A stretch of 64,000 bases of DNA from Pseudozyma flocculosa PF-1 (Eukaryota; Basidiomycota; Ustilaginomycetes; Ustilaginales; Ustilaginaceae). The notes under the pieces are model-generated. The model was not told the DNA's origin, ran no database searches, and was given only the letters and a program-made list of their open reading frames with translations. A program made the position numbers and the translations under genes. Shown here piece by piece: positions 25,387 through 35,582 of this stretch; the first letter of the stretch is position 1, and the number at the start of each line of letters is the position of its first letter. The DNA is taken from assembly GCF_000417875.1 (NCBI RefSeq), contig NW_006920876.1, forward strand, positions 719,495-783,494. Reading direction: 5' to 3'.

Positions 25387-26805
25387 ATGGGAGACAGCTT
25401 CGTGTCCCAGCCCGAGTTCTTCGAGGTCGAGCTGGGCGAGTCGCTCATCTCGCGCACAGAGAGCCTCGCCTCGTTCCGCGAGCTGGGCCCGCCCGACCTC
25501 GTGCACGTCATCAAGACGAGCGGCTCCCGCGCCAGCAGCAAGGACATTGGCTCCTACCACTACGTCTCTGGCGTCGATGCCTCGTCATCGGCCGCCCTCG
25601 CCGCCTACATCAACAGCCTCACCTATGAGCTCGACCAGAGCCCCGGCTTCTTCTCCGGCAAGAGCACCTACAAGCTCAAGAGCGGCGCATACTGCTGCTT
25701 CAACGCCTTTTCCCGCGTCGACGTCCGTGTCGAGGTCCGCATCCCCGGCAGCGTGGACGCCTACGTCGTCGACCTCCGCGGTGAGCGCCACGAGACCACG
25801 CCCGAAATCTGGCAGGAGGTCTACCTGTCGGCCCTCCTCCGCGCCATCCTCTACGCCGACGACGCAAACTACCGCCTCGCCGGCTACCGCAAGCTCGACC
25901 CCATCTCGAGCCCCGACGCCGAGCACCGCTTCCTCCAGGCTGCCGAGAACCTCTTCTTCAAGGGCTGGCAGCTCGGCTCGGATCCCGAGATCCAGGTGGC
26001 CACCGTCGTCTCCAACCACCTCACCGCGGGCATCCTCAAGTACTTTGGCGACTCTTGCCGCTACGAGCAGGCCGTCAACCTCTTCGAGAAGCTGTGGGCC
26101 CGCGAGCCCGAGGTGGCCGCCCTTGTGGCCCAGGCCTACCTCGGCATGAACGAGGAGATCAAGGCGGTCCAGGTGATGCACACGGCCATCCAGGAGACGC
26201 CCTCGAGCTACGCCCTCCTGCACACCCAGGTCGACTTCCTCCGCTCCAAGGGCAAGCACGAGTGGGCGCTCAAGCTGGCCAAGCAGGCCGTCAACCGCGC
26301 CCCGAGCGAGTTTGTCACCTGGGCCAAGCTCACCGAGTGCTACATCGAGCTCGGCGAGTGGGAATCGGCGCTCTACACGCTCAACTCGTGCCCGATGTTC
26401 ACCTACAACGAGCGCGACCTCCACCGCATGCCGACGCCCGCCCGCAGCCACCTGCCCGTCAAGCAGTTCATCTCGGAGAGCAACCTGGTCGACGAGGACA
26501 GCGCCCGCGACACCGAGGCCGACGTCGCCCTGCTGCGACTGCCAGCGCCCGCGCTGCGCGGCACGTTTGCCAAAGCCTACGCGCTCCTCGCCCGCCTGGT
26601 GAGCCAGATCGGCTGGGACGAGCTGCTGCGGTGCCGGTCCAACGTCTTTGTCATGGAGGAGGAGTACCGCGCCCAAAAGGCCAACGCGGGCCCTTCAAAG
26701 ACTGCAGCGGCGGCACCAAACGGCGCGGGCGCCGAAGCCGACGATGCGTCGGTGCGTGGCATCGCACCCAGCGACGGCAACGCGGCGAGGTCTTCGGCGG
26801 GAGAT

Positions 26806-26840
<35 letters not shown>

Positions 26841-28013
26841 TGGGAAGGACAAGCCCTTGGGCAGCCCGGTGGCGAGCGAGCACGACGACGACGACGACGA
26901 CGACGACGCCGTGGAGGCAGCGGCAACAGACAAGAAGCGGCAGAGCACGCTCGGCATCAATTCGGCGGCCAACGCGTCGTCGCAGTCCATACCCACGATC
27001 AAGATCTCGACCGAATCGGACCACGAGCGCGAGAAGCAGGAGCTGGAAGAGTACATGAAGACGCTCAACGAAGGGCCCAAGGAAACGAGCGAGGCAGAAA
27101 AGAGGCTGGCCGACGAGGCAAGAAAGTCGGTCCAGATCGATCCGCCGCCGCTCGAGAAGCCGGCGCAGGCGTCGTCGGGCCACGAAAAGAGCGACTCGAC
27201 GTCGGCGACGATTGTGCCCGGCGAGGCCAACGGCGTCCACTCGCGCGGCGACTCGGTCCAGGGCGGCGATGCCAGCAACGCGGGCGCATCGGCCGACTCG
27301 GCAGCGGCGGCGTCGGCGGCGGCGGCGACGGACCCGGTGTCGACGTTCAACTTTATGAACAAGCGCCTGTGCGAGCGGTGGCTCGACAACCTCTTCATGG
27401 TCCTCTACGAGGTGAGTGGGCGTGGCAGAGTGTGCGATGCGTTGCGGCTTGGGGAGGGGAGGGGAAAGCATGCTGACCGAAAGACACCTGCGGTGCGCTC
27501 GTCCGTCATCCCGCCCGCCCGATGCTGCCGTTCTTCCTTTGGTCCGGCCTGCAGGATCTGCGCGTCTACACAATCTGGCGCGCCGAGATTGCCCACTACC
27601 GGACGCAGACGCTGCCGTACCGCAAGACGGGGACCGAGTGGGAGATTCTGGGCGAGCTGGCGCTGCGGCTCAACCACCAGGAGGAGGGCAAGGAGGCGTT
27701 CCAGCGGTGCGTGGATGCCAAGTTTAGCGCCAAGGCGTACCTGCGGCTGCTGGGCATCTATACCGAGCAGCGCGACGTGCAGCGCAGCCTGTGGACGGCG
27801 CTGCGGTTGACGGCCTACCACCACCGGTGGTACATGGAGGGCGCGTACCCGGGCGCCGTAGCGAGCAGCCTGTTCAAGCTGATCCGCACCGAGGGTCTGG
27901 CAAAGGTGTCGTACACGCTCGTGTCGATGTCGCCGCCGCCGGCCATTCTGCGATTGATGCAGAACTACTTTGCCTACGCCACCGTCTTCCGCGTGCCCGG
28001 CTACGACAACTGA
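25387..28013 (+). CDS. BCH1: Exomer ChAP protein (Bch1/Bud7/Chs6 family)
   Basis: ChAP proteins bind Chs5 and Arf1 to form exomer, a trans-Golgi coat that carries selected cargo such as chitin synthase to the surface. Two exons, 25387-27411 and 27555-28013, give 827 residues. The start MGDSFVSQPEFFEVELGE sits in a CACCATGGG context. The N-terminal domain (about 1-330) holds the family segment YHYVSGVDASSSAALAAY and TPR-like helices (AENLFFKGWQLGSDPE, LVAQAYLGMNEEIKAVQVMH). Residues about 430-640 are a disordered, low-complexity insert with a run of about 10 Gln and an Asp run. The fold resumes with NFMNKRLCERWLDNLFMVLYE, and exon 2 completes it (DLRVYTIWRAEIAHYRTQ ... YFAYATVFRVPGYDN). The ChAP family is clear; which yeast paralogue it matches is not, so the symbol is a family label. 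Confidence 0.9.
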
Positions 28014-28264
28014 GCGGACGCGTCGGCGGTGGCGCCGTTGCCCTTTGCATGTACCTCGAGCGTCTGGCATTTGTAATGGAGCGCTTGTCGTAGTCAATGT
28101 CGTCGTCGTTGTCTGAACAGCCGCCGCAGCATGTGCCGGCGACAGTCGCGGAAGGAGACGGGAGCGGCTTGCCACTTTCGTCGGAGGGTGAGCGATACAG
28201 GGACCTGCGGCCTAGATCCTCGCCTTGCCGGTCCTCCTCTTCGACCCGCCGCGCGCAGGCCGGG

Positions 28265-29029
28265 CTACCTGACAAAGTTCATGCTGTAACCGCCATTGTC
28301 CTGCTTTACAAACTGGAAGTTGTCGGTGCTGAGGCCAAAGGTACCGAGGAGCGAGTTGCCGATGCCCTTGAGCTTGGTGAGCATCTCCTGCTTTTCCTTT
28401 TCGGCCAGCTCCCCGACTCTGGGTTCGAGGTCGGCGATCGACTTTTGGATCGAGGGACGGGTGGACGCGGGGAGGTCGGGGAGGGTGAGGAGGAGTTTCT
28501 GATCTTCGAGGGCCGACGAGAGCGAGGCGAGCGTGTCGATCTGGATGTTTGCCAGCGAGCGTCGGTGCAGGGCTTTGACGTAGAGGGGCTGTGAGATGAG
28601 CGCCTGTGTTGCGGCGTCGACGGCTTGTGCGTGCTGGTGTAGCTTGAGGTAGCAGAGGGAGAGGTTGGCATTGATCGTGGCTCGCAGCGTCTTTATCTCC
28701 TGTGGCTCGTCTGCCGGCCTTGGTGCAGGTGGTTGTCCGTTGTCGTCGTCGTCGTCGTCGTCCTGCTGGTCATTCGAGCACAGCTCTTGCTCTCCATCGT
28801 GGTCGTGTGGCTGCTCCTCGTCGTGGAATGATGGGGGAGGGGTGGGCCGCGGGGGTAGGACTGCGAGGGCGTCGAGGTAACCGGCCACGGCGTCGTCGTA
28901 CCTGGCTGCCTGGAAGTGGGCGTTTGCGGCTGCCTTGAGCGAGTGAGCTTCTTGGATGGGATCGTCGATCTCTGTTATTGTGGCGGCGGCGGCGGGTGCG
29001 CTGTGTGACGGTGACGATTGCGCTGACAT
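28265..29029 (-). CDS. TTC1: TPR protein 1 (TTC1-like)
   Basis: Single exon, 254 residues. The three TPR-type helices pairs start near AHSLKAAANAHFQAARYDDA (about 27), ATINANLSLCYLKLHQHAQA (about 115) and YVKALHRRSLANIQ. An acidic, Asp-rich loop separates the first from the second. The C-terminus NSLLGTFGLSTDNFQFVKQD and then GGYSMNFVR is the diagnostic end of TTC1 orthologues. TTC1 proteins are cytosolic co-chaperone-like adaptors that bind Hsp70/Hsp90 in animals; the fungal role is little known. The gene is convergent with the exomer gene (about 250 bp between stops) and divergent from VMS1. Confidence 0.88.
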   Translation of the reverse strand: MSAQSSPSHSAPAAAATITEIDDPIQEAHSLKAAANAHFQAARYDDAVAGYLDALAVLPPRPTPPPSFHDEEQPHDHDGEQELCSNDQQDDDDDDDNGQPPAPRPADEPQEIKTLRATINANLSLCYLKLHQHAQAVDAATQALISQPLYVKALHRRSLANIQIDTLASLSSALEDQKLLLTLPDLPASTRPSIQKSIADLEPRVGELAEKEKQEMLTKLKGIGNSLLGTFGLSTDNFQFVKQDNGGYSMNFVR

Positions 29030-29467
29030 GGTCGCGAGCGATGGCGACGGTGGAAGCGATGGCGGTGGCGGTACGGTGGTGGTGGTGGTGGTGTTGGACT
29101 CGAGGCAGAGAACGGTGCGCGCTGCACCCTGACTCGCATAGGTGGAGGCGCAGTCCCTCGTGGGCTCAGTCGAGCTTCGGCTCCGCGGCGCAATTTGGCT
29201 GCAGCCAAACGTCAGCGGGGCGCAGCTGAGCCCACGACTCGACTTCTTCTTGACGCCCCTTCCCTACCCTCCATCATCATCCGGCCTGCCCAATCTTAGA
29301 CGCTTCCTTTGACACTCCTCCCAGCACCAATCTCGGGCCCACCCGCGCATACCGCGCACGCCACCATATCCCCCCTCCGCCCCGCTCTCGGCAGGCTGGC
29401 CAGTCCACGTCCCCCTCTCCACCATCTCCTGGCCCTCGCTCCTCTTCACCCCTTTCGTCGCTGCACA
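29030..29467. promoter_or_regulatory. Shared divergent promoter of TTC1 and VMS1
   Basis: 438 bp separate the divergent start codons of two protein-quality-control genes. The right half is C/T-rich. No clear TATA box. Confidence 0.45.
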
Positions 29468-32267
29468 ATGTCGACGCAACAGGACACAAGCACTCCTGCC
29501 CAGAACGGCTCCGCACCAGCTCCCGCGGCAAAGCATCCCTTCCTCACGCGCCCGCTCTACGTCTACGACCTGCCACATTCCCTGCCACAGTCGCTCAAGC
29601 TCCGGTCCATCGACGCAACCGACCCGGCCTCCCTCTACGCAGCCCCCGAGGGCGCCGTCCCCGCCCCAGATGCGGCTGCAATCCAACAAGGCGCCGCACA
29701 CACAACTGCAGAGGCCAATATCCCCTCCCCGATATCGAGAGGCGCCAACAAGGTCCCGCCCTGCACTCTCTGCCCCTCGTGCCCTCCCTTTGCCTCGCTC
29801 TCGGCCCAGCGCGCCCACTTCCGCTCAGACTGGCACCGCTACAATGTACAACTCAATCACCGCGGCACCCATCTCGTCGACGAAGCCAGATTGGACAAGC
29901 TCTGCGAGGAGGTGGACACCGCAGGCGAGACCGACACCGACGAAGACGCCGCAAAGGGCCAGGCAAACATCCGCACCGATACCGTCACCAAGCTCATCCA
30001 GAAGCTCACCCTGGGCACGGCAGGTAGCAAGGCCGCAGATCGCGACGACGAAGACGAGGACGACGAGTTCGGCGACGACCGTTCCGCGCGCTCCGCCGTC
30101 ACCGCCCGCTCGCCGCTGCTCTGGTTCACATCGCGAGAGGACGCGGATCCCCAGGCGCAGATGCAGCAGACGCAGCTGGGCATCTACCGCGGCATCTTTC
30201 CGGACCCTGGCACGCCCATGGCCCCCGACATCGACCCCAGACTTGGCGCGGCGGAATGGTACAAGGCCTGCCTCTCTTCCATGCAGGCGGGCAGGCTGAC
30301 ACGGAAGCCAGGCAAGGCCGGCAGCGGCTGGACGGGCAAGCGACTCAAGGCTCAAGGCGCGCAGGACGCCGCAAAGGTCGTCATGATGACGGTGCTTGAC
30401 GGCGAAGGCTACCTGCCCGGACTCAAGCTCGAAAGCGGGCGCGACAGCAGCGACGAGGACGAGGACGACTCGGACTCGGACGACTACGGCTCCGACCTCG
30501 ATGACGGCGTCAGCACCGCCACCGGGACCGCGCAGTCGCTCGCCTCGTCGGCCATCTCGCGCAACCCCGAGAGCTCCGACCCGCCGCTGCGCCTCTGGAC
30601 GGTGCTGCTGATGGGCGGAGGCCACTTTGCCGCCGCCGTCATCGCCCTCAACCCGCACGTCACCACCGTCAAGGGCAGAAAGGGCAGCGGACCGCGCGAG
30701 GAGCGCTCCATCCTCCTGCTCGCCCACAAGACCTTCCACCGCTACACCACTCGAAGGAAGCAGGGAGGCGGTCAGGCGGCCCAGGATGCCACGGGCCGCT
30801 TTGCCAAGTCGGCGGGTGCGCAGCTGCGTCGGTACAACGAGTCGGCGCTCGGCGACGACATCCGGACGCTCCTCGACCTGCCCGGCTGGCGCGAGCTCAT
30901 CAACCGCAGCGAGCGCATCTGGATCAGGGCGGGGGCGCGCGCCGCCAAGGGCACGCTGTGGAGCTGGGAAGGGGGCAAGGCGGCTCGGCGGTCCCCGCTT
31001 GACAGCGCCAAGGAGGACGGGCGGCTCGACTCGCTCCCCTTCCCCACCCGGCGGCCGACGATCGGCGAGACGGTGCGCTGCTTCTTTGAGCTGACCAGAG
31101 TCAAGATCGAGCGCAAGACGGACGAGGAGCTCGAGGCGCTTGACCAGGCCTACCGTGAAAGCCTCTCGGCGCGCTCGCGCAAGGAGGCCGAGGCGAGGCA
31201 GAAGGAGAAGCAGGCCAGGGAGCGGACGGCCGAGCTGGAGGCCAAGAAGCGGGAACGCGAAGCCGCGACGCCCAAGCTGAGCGAAGAGGAAAAGGCGCGC
31301 AGGGCCAAGTTTGAGCGCATGGTCGACATGGTGCGCAAGGGGCGGCTCGAGGCGCTCATCAACTTTCTCGGCAAGAGCGAGGCCGAGGTGCTGCGGCCTG
31401 CTGGGTGGGACAGCGGCCCAGCTGCCACCGACGCCATGCCCGACGACGCCGACGATGCGGCGGCCGCAGCCAAGGCACGCGTCGATGCCAGGCTGCCAGA
31501 GTGGTGGCTGCTCGAGCAGATCGGCGGCGACGGCAGCCGCGGAGCTGCCGATACCAAGCTGGTGCCCTGCACGCTGCTCCAGCTCGCCGCCGAGGCCGGT
31601 GCGGACGAGGTGACGCGGTACCTGCTCGTCGACCGCCGCGCCGACCCGAGTCTGCCCGTCGAACGGGCCGGCGAGATCCGGCGTCGGAACCGCGGCCAGG
31701 CTGCCGCGACGTCCGAGAACGGGGAGCAGGGCATCGTCGTCGTCGACACGCTCACAAGTGCGGATGGCGAGGACAGGACGGCCGGACATCGGGCGGCGTA
31801 TGACTTGGCGTCGAACAAGGAGACGCGCAACGTCTTCCGCAAGCTCATGGCCGAGCATCCGGACTGGGCCGACTGGGGCGGCATGGCTGCGGGCGGGGCG
31901 CGCGTGCCAAGCGCGCTGACGGCCGAGATGGAGGAGACGCAGGCCAACAAGGTCAAGGACCGCCGCGCCGCGCTGCGCGAAAAGGCGCGCGAACGCGCCG
32001 CCAAGTCGGCGGCCGCCGCGAGCCCAAGGACTCGCGGATGCCAGCGAGGCCGAACAGCATCAGCAGAGGGTTGCAGCGGAGGAGAAGGTGAAGGAGTCGC
32101 ACGGCACGACCAACCGGCTCGGTGGGGCGAGTGCGGCGCCGAGGGCGTTGCTCCAGCAGCGCGACCAGCAGGCGGGCCTGACGCCCGAGATGCGCGCACG
32201 CATCGAGAGGGAAAAGAGGGCGAGGGCGGCCGAAGAGAGGCTCAAGAAGCTCTCGTCGGGCCAGTGA
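29468..32267 (+). CDS. VMS1: Vms1/ANKZF1 peptidyl-tRNA hydrolase, with an apparent frame break near 32023
   Basis: Vms1 releases stalled nascent chains from 60S subunits and recruits Cdc48 on ribosomes and at mitochondria. From ATG 29468 (MSTQQD) the protein shows RPLYVYDLP, a C2H2-like zinc finger starting at Cys99 (CTLCPSC ... HFRSDWH), the VLRF1 domain from about residue 375 (LWTVLLMGGGHFAAAVI) with the catalytic glutamine Q436 in KQGGGQ, a basic coiled coil, ankyrin-like repeats and a charged C-terminus. After about residue 852 the open frame turns into Gly/Arg-rich sequence and stops at 32335. Shifting by one base at the CCC run 32023-32025 instead gives a family-like ending with the Cdc48-binding VIM (R-x5-AA-x2-R, 32208-32240) and stop at 32265-32267. 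I read the gene as intact in life with an assembly or sequencing error, or as recently broken. Confidence 0.88.
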
Positions 32268-32520
32268 GCGGCGCGAGGGGCCGAGGAGGGGGGAGGCCTG
32301 CATCCGTCTGTCCATTCGGAGGGTGGGTAGCGTAGGTCGCGGCCGGGACCCTGCAGCATGCACCGGCCTGCCACACGACACGACGAGCAATGGATGTTGA
32401 ACAACGTGTCGTGTCGTGCCAAAGCGCGTTTTTTTCAGTTTCACGTCCTGTCCGTCTCGCGGGGACGGATGGGGCCCCTGGCCTCGGGGGTTAGCCTCGT
32501 GGCCGGCGATACAGGATCTT

Positions 32521-32950
32521 CTCCGATCCCGGACTTTACGTTTCCGGCCGTAGCCTGATTTCCGGCGGAAGGCATACCGGGGATTATGGGTATCGGACAT
32601 TACGTTTACGGCCGTAGGCTCACGAGTAGCCGGTGATAACGGTGCTCTGGAGCAGCGAAGAATGGGAATCCGTCGGAAAGCTCTCACGGTGCCCAGCGAT
32701 ACCGGTGTTTAGCTGTCCCCGGACATTACGCTTACGGCCGTAAGGACAGGGACGGCCGGCGATACCGGTGCTTTGAAGCAGCGAAATTTGGGATCCGTCG
32801 GAAAGCTTTCGCCCTTCCCCGGAGATACCGGTGTTTAGCCGGTCCCGGCATTGGGCTTACGGCCGTAACCTCTTTTCCCGGCGGAAGAGAGTCCCGGATT
32901 TTAGGCTTACGGCCGTTAGGTGCCCGGACTTTTGGCTTACGGCCGTAACT
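32521..32950. repeat. Degenerate tandem array with TTACGGCCGTAA palindrome cores
   Basis: Six copies of a CTTACGGCCGTAA-like core occur, at 32544, 32605, 32731, 32855, 32905 and 32935. Around the middle copies a larger unit of about 125 bp repeats, containing GATACCGGTGTTTAG, GAAGCAGCGAA and ATCCGTCGGAAAGCT in the same order. The ATCCGTCGGAAAGCT element is at 32670 and again at 32793. Outer copies are shorter (30-60 bp spacing) and more degraded. Confidence 0.85.
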
Positions 32951-33013
32951 TTGGAGGATGCCTGGAGATAACGGATTTTAGCACGGACCTAAGCTGCCCG
33001 AGCCCGGGCGTAA

Positions 33014-33119
33014 GCGCTAGCTCCGGGCCTCTGGCGAGCACGCGATCTTCCAAACGCCGGAATCTCCGTGTCTTGCGCCACTTATCTGGATTTTAGAGCA
33101 GCAAGCCCGGAGCTAACGC
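33014..33119. repeat. Near-perfect inverted repeat
   Basis: GCGCTAGCTCCGGGC at 33014-33028 pairs with GCCCGGAGCTAACGC at 33105-33119, 14 of 15 positions, with a 76 bp spacer. It lies between the two tandem arrays. Confidence 0.7.
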
Positions 33120-33360
33120 CTCGTGGGTCGAGGGTTTGCCCCTTTTTCCGGAGTTAAGCCGCCCCTGAACGCTTTTTCCTCCCTCCAGGGCCAGCCAGTG
33201 CAGCGCCGCCGCGTGGTCGGCCGGGCCACAGGCACCACACCAGTGCCCCCCAGCACCCTGCCCGCCCGACCCCCCTGGCCGACCCCCCAACCAAATCGAC
33301 CAGCTGAAAGGTACATAAACCTGCTCTCCATCCCTTCCCATCCTTCCCTTCTCTCCATCA

Positions 33361-33682
33361 TCACCGGATCGCCCAGGCGGCTCGATCCCTACAGTGGCTC
33401 TGGCGCGCCACTCTAAACAACCCTGCCTAAAATAATCCCCAAGTGGCTCTGGCGCGCCACTCTAAACAACCCGGCCTAAACTAAATCCCCCCCCCCCCGG
33501 TGCCGGACTCGCCCTGGCGGCTCGATACCCACCAAGTCGGCTCTGGCGCGCCACTCTAAACAACCCTGCCTAAAATAAGCCCCTCCCTTCCCCCGGTGGC
33601 CGGATCGCCCTGGCGGCTCGATACCCACCAAGTGGCTCTGGCGCGCCACTTTAAACAACCCGGCCTAAAATAAATCGTCCCC
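33361..33682. repeat. Tandem array with GGCGCGCC cores
   Basis: Four copies of GTGGCTCTGGCGCGCCACT followed by CTAAACAACCC and GGCCTAAAATAA or close variants begin at about 33394, 33443, 33536 and 33632. A second element, CGGATCGCCCTGGCGGCTCGAT, precedes copies one, three and four (33365, about 33505, 33601). The full period is therefore about 96-140 bp, with copy two truncated. The core is an 8-bp palindrome inside a longer one (AGTGGCNCTGGCGCGCCACT, imperfect). Confidence 0.9.
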
Positions 33683-34190
33683 GGTCTACGTTGTAGTATT
33701 GGTGTGCCACCGCATCCACTGAAAAGAAGTGGTCTCCCGTAGTGTAGTACAGTAGATAGCCCTTCCCTCTCAGAATACAAACTAATCTTATCGCAATCTC
33801 GATCCGGTCCGAGGGACGCGGTGGGCGTACCGCTGTCAGAGAAGATTGATTGGCCCGGATGATTTGTCGGCCCGAGTCGACGAGGGAGAGGGACAAATGG
33901 AGGCGGTACACCGCATCAAATGTTTGGGCCGCGAAGAGAAGGACATCCGCCAGCCCTTGCACCCTTCACCCGGGATGGGGAGGACAAGGCGAGGCTGCGC
34001 GTCGACGAGACGGAGGGGGAAGCGAGGGCGGGGGGCAAAGCTAGAATACAAGACCTGAGGCACCGGCGAGGGAGGTAGGCGCGGGTCGAGAGAAGAAAGG
34101 AGCGACGCGGATACGGGGCCGATGGGCTGGGGAGAGGAGAAAGACGAGACGAGACGAGACGAGACGGGACCGACGGAAGGGGGGACCGGC

Positions 34191-35582
34191 CTAGAACCTC
34201 ATGATGAGGTAGGGCATGAGGAAGACGCAGGCGAGGGTGGCGGCGACGAGGGTGTAGGAGCTGGCCTTGATGCCGCCCCGGGACGAGACGGCGGCATCGA
34301 CGCCGACAAAGGCCTTGCCGGTCGACGTGGTGCGCGACATCATGGTCGACGTCGAGCAGACCATGGTCGACGACGTGTAGGTCGTCGGCGGGCAGTAGGA
34401 CGACGTCGAGGTCGTGGTCGGGGGCACGTACGTCTGCTGCTGCTGCGTGGGCATGGACGTGTCGCCGACGTAGACGGTCGTCGTGTCGCACTTGTTGTCG
34501 TTGCAGCGCCTGCTCAGGTACTGCATGCCGTCGTACGACGTCGTGTAGCTCATCTGGCCGGCGCCGAAGCCGGCGCCGAGCGACGACGACATGGACGAGC
34601 CAGAGGGGGGCGTGTAGAACGACTGGCTCGACGTCTGCGGCTGGCACGTGGCGGGCGTCGAGGTTTGGTAGATGGTCGAGGGCGTGCACATCATCTGCAG
34701 CGTCATGGTCACCGTGTCCGTCACCGTGTTGGTCACCGTCGTCGGCTTGCAGTACGGCGTGGTGCTCGACGGCGGCGGCGGCGGCGGAGCGGGCGCCGGC
34801 GGGTTGTACGTGGGCGTAGGGTGGGCCGAGTAGTAGGACGACGAGGCCGACTGCATGCCCTGCGAGTCGGTGGCGTGGTACATGGTGCTGCTCGACTTGG
34901 TGTGGATCACGATCGTCGACGTGCACGGCTTGCCGTTGGTGACGGTGGTCACGTACGTCGTCGTGCACTCGCAGCCGTACTCGGTCTTGGTCGACGTCAC
35001 CGTCTTGCCGCCCGTGTCCGTCGTCATCATCGTCGTCGTCGTCAGCGGCGGCGTCGTGGGCACCGTCGTCGAGGACGACGAGGTCGTCGTCGTCGGCGGC
35101 GGCATCGAGGTGCTCGTCGTCGTACCTCCTCCACCTCCGCCAGGGATGGGGATCAAGGTCGTGAGGCCGCCGATGATGGAGGTGAGCACACCTGCGCCCT
35201 CGCCGAGAGCGGAGGTGAGTGGATCAACGATCGGGGTCAGCGCGGACGCCCCGCTACCCAGCGCCGAAGTGAGGGGGTCGATGACCGGGTTGAGCGCAGA
35301 TGCGCCGCTGCCCAGCGCCGAGGTGAGCGGGTTGAGCACCGGGTCGAGCGGGTTGGCCAGATCGCTGCAGCAGTGTCGGTCGCAGGAGGAGCACAGACGG
35401 ACGAGGGACACCGGATGAGCACACGTTCGACGGCTCGTCGCGATCCGCAAGCTCACTGCGAAAAAAGAAGACGACGAGGAGACTTACGGAATCTGTCGCG
35501 GCTCGAGCGACTCAAAGTCGAGGACGCGCGCCGAAACCAGGCCGGTGGCCGCCACGAGCATGGCGGAGAGTTGGAACTTCAT
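34191..35582 (-). CDS. Secreted Ser/Thr-rich cell-wall protein, probably GPI-anchored
   Basis: Two exons, 35582-35488 and 35364-34191, with a GTAAGT donor and CTGCAG acceptor in matching phase, give 422 residues. The N-terminus MKFQLSAMLVAATGLVSA is a signal peptide. Residues about 37-90 hold three near-copies of a 20-residue unit (DPLTSALGSGASALTPIV type). The middle is a Thr/Ser/Pro-rich stalk with scattered Cys and Tyr (YGCECTTTYVTTV, TNTVTDTVTMTLQMMC), likely heavily O-glycosylated. The C-terminus ends in a hydrophobic segment (SSYTLVAATLACVFLMPYLI) after a small-residue site, as in GPI proteins. No catalytic domain is seen. It resembles fungal wall mannoproteins or adhesins in composition only; no named family is claimed. 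Confidence 0.82.

Larger units (their letters stand above)
32268..34190. other. Repeat island between VMS1 and a GPI-protein gene
   Basis: These 1.9 kb hold no gene I can support but contain two unrelated tandem arrays (listed separately), an inverted repeat and a 12-base C run at about 33487-33498. The texture differs from every other intergenic stretch in the window. The last 350 bases are the 3' flank of the GPI-protein gene, with a GACGA run near 34145-34165. Confidence 0.7.

Noticed and set aside
33361..33682. CRISPR-like array
   Set aside because: Repeat units are long and tandem with no unique spacers of even length, and the genome is eukaryotic.
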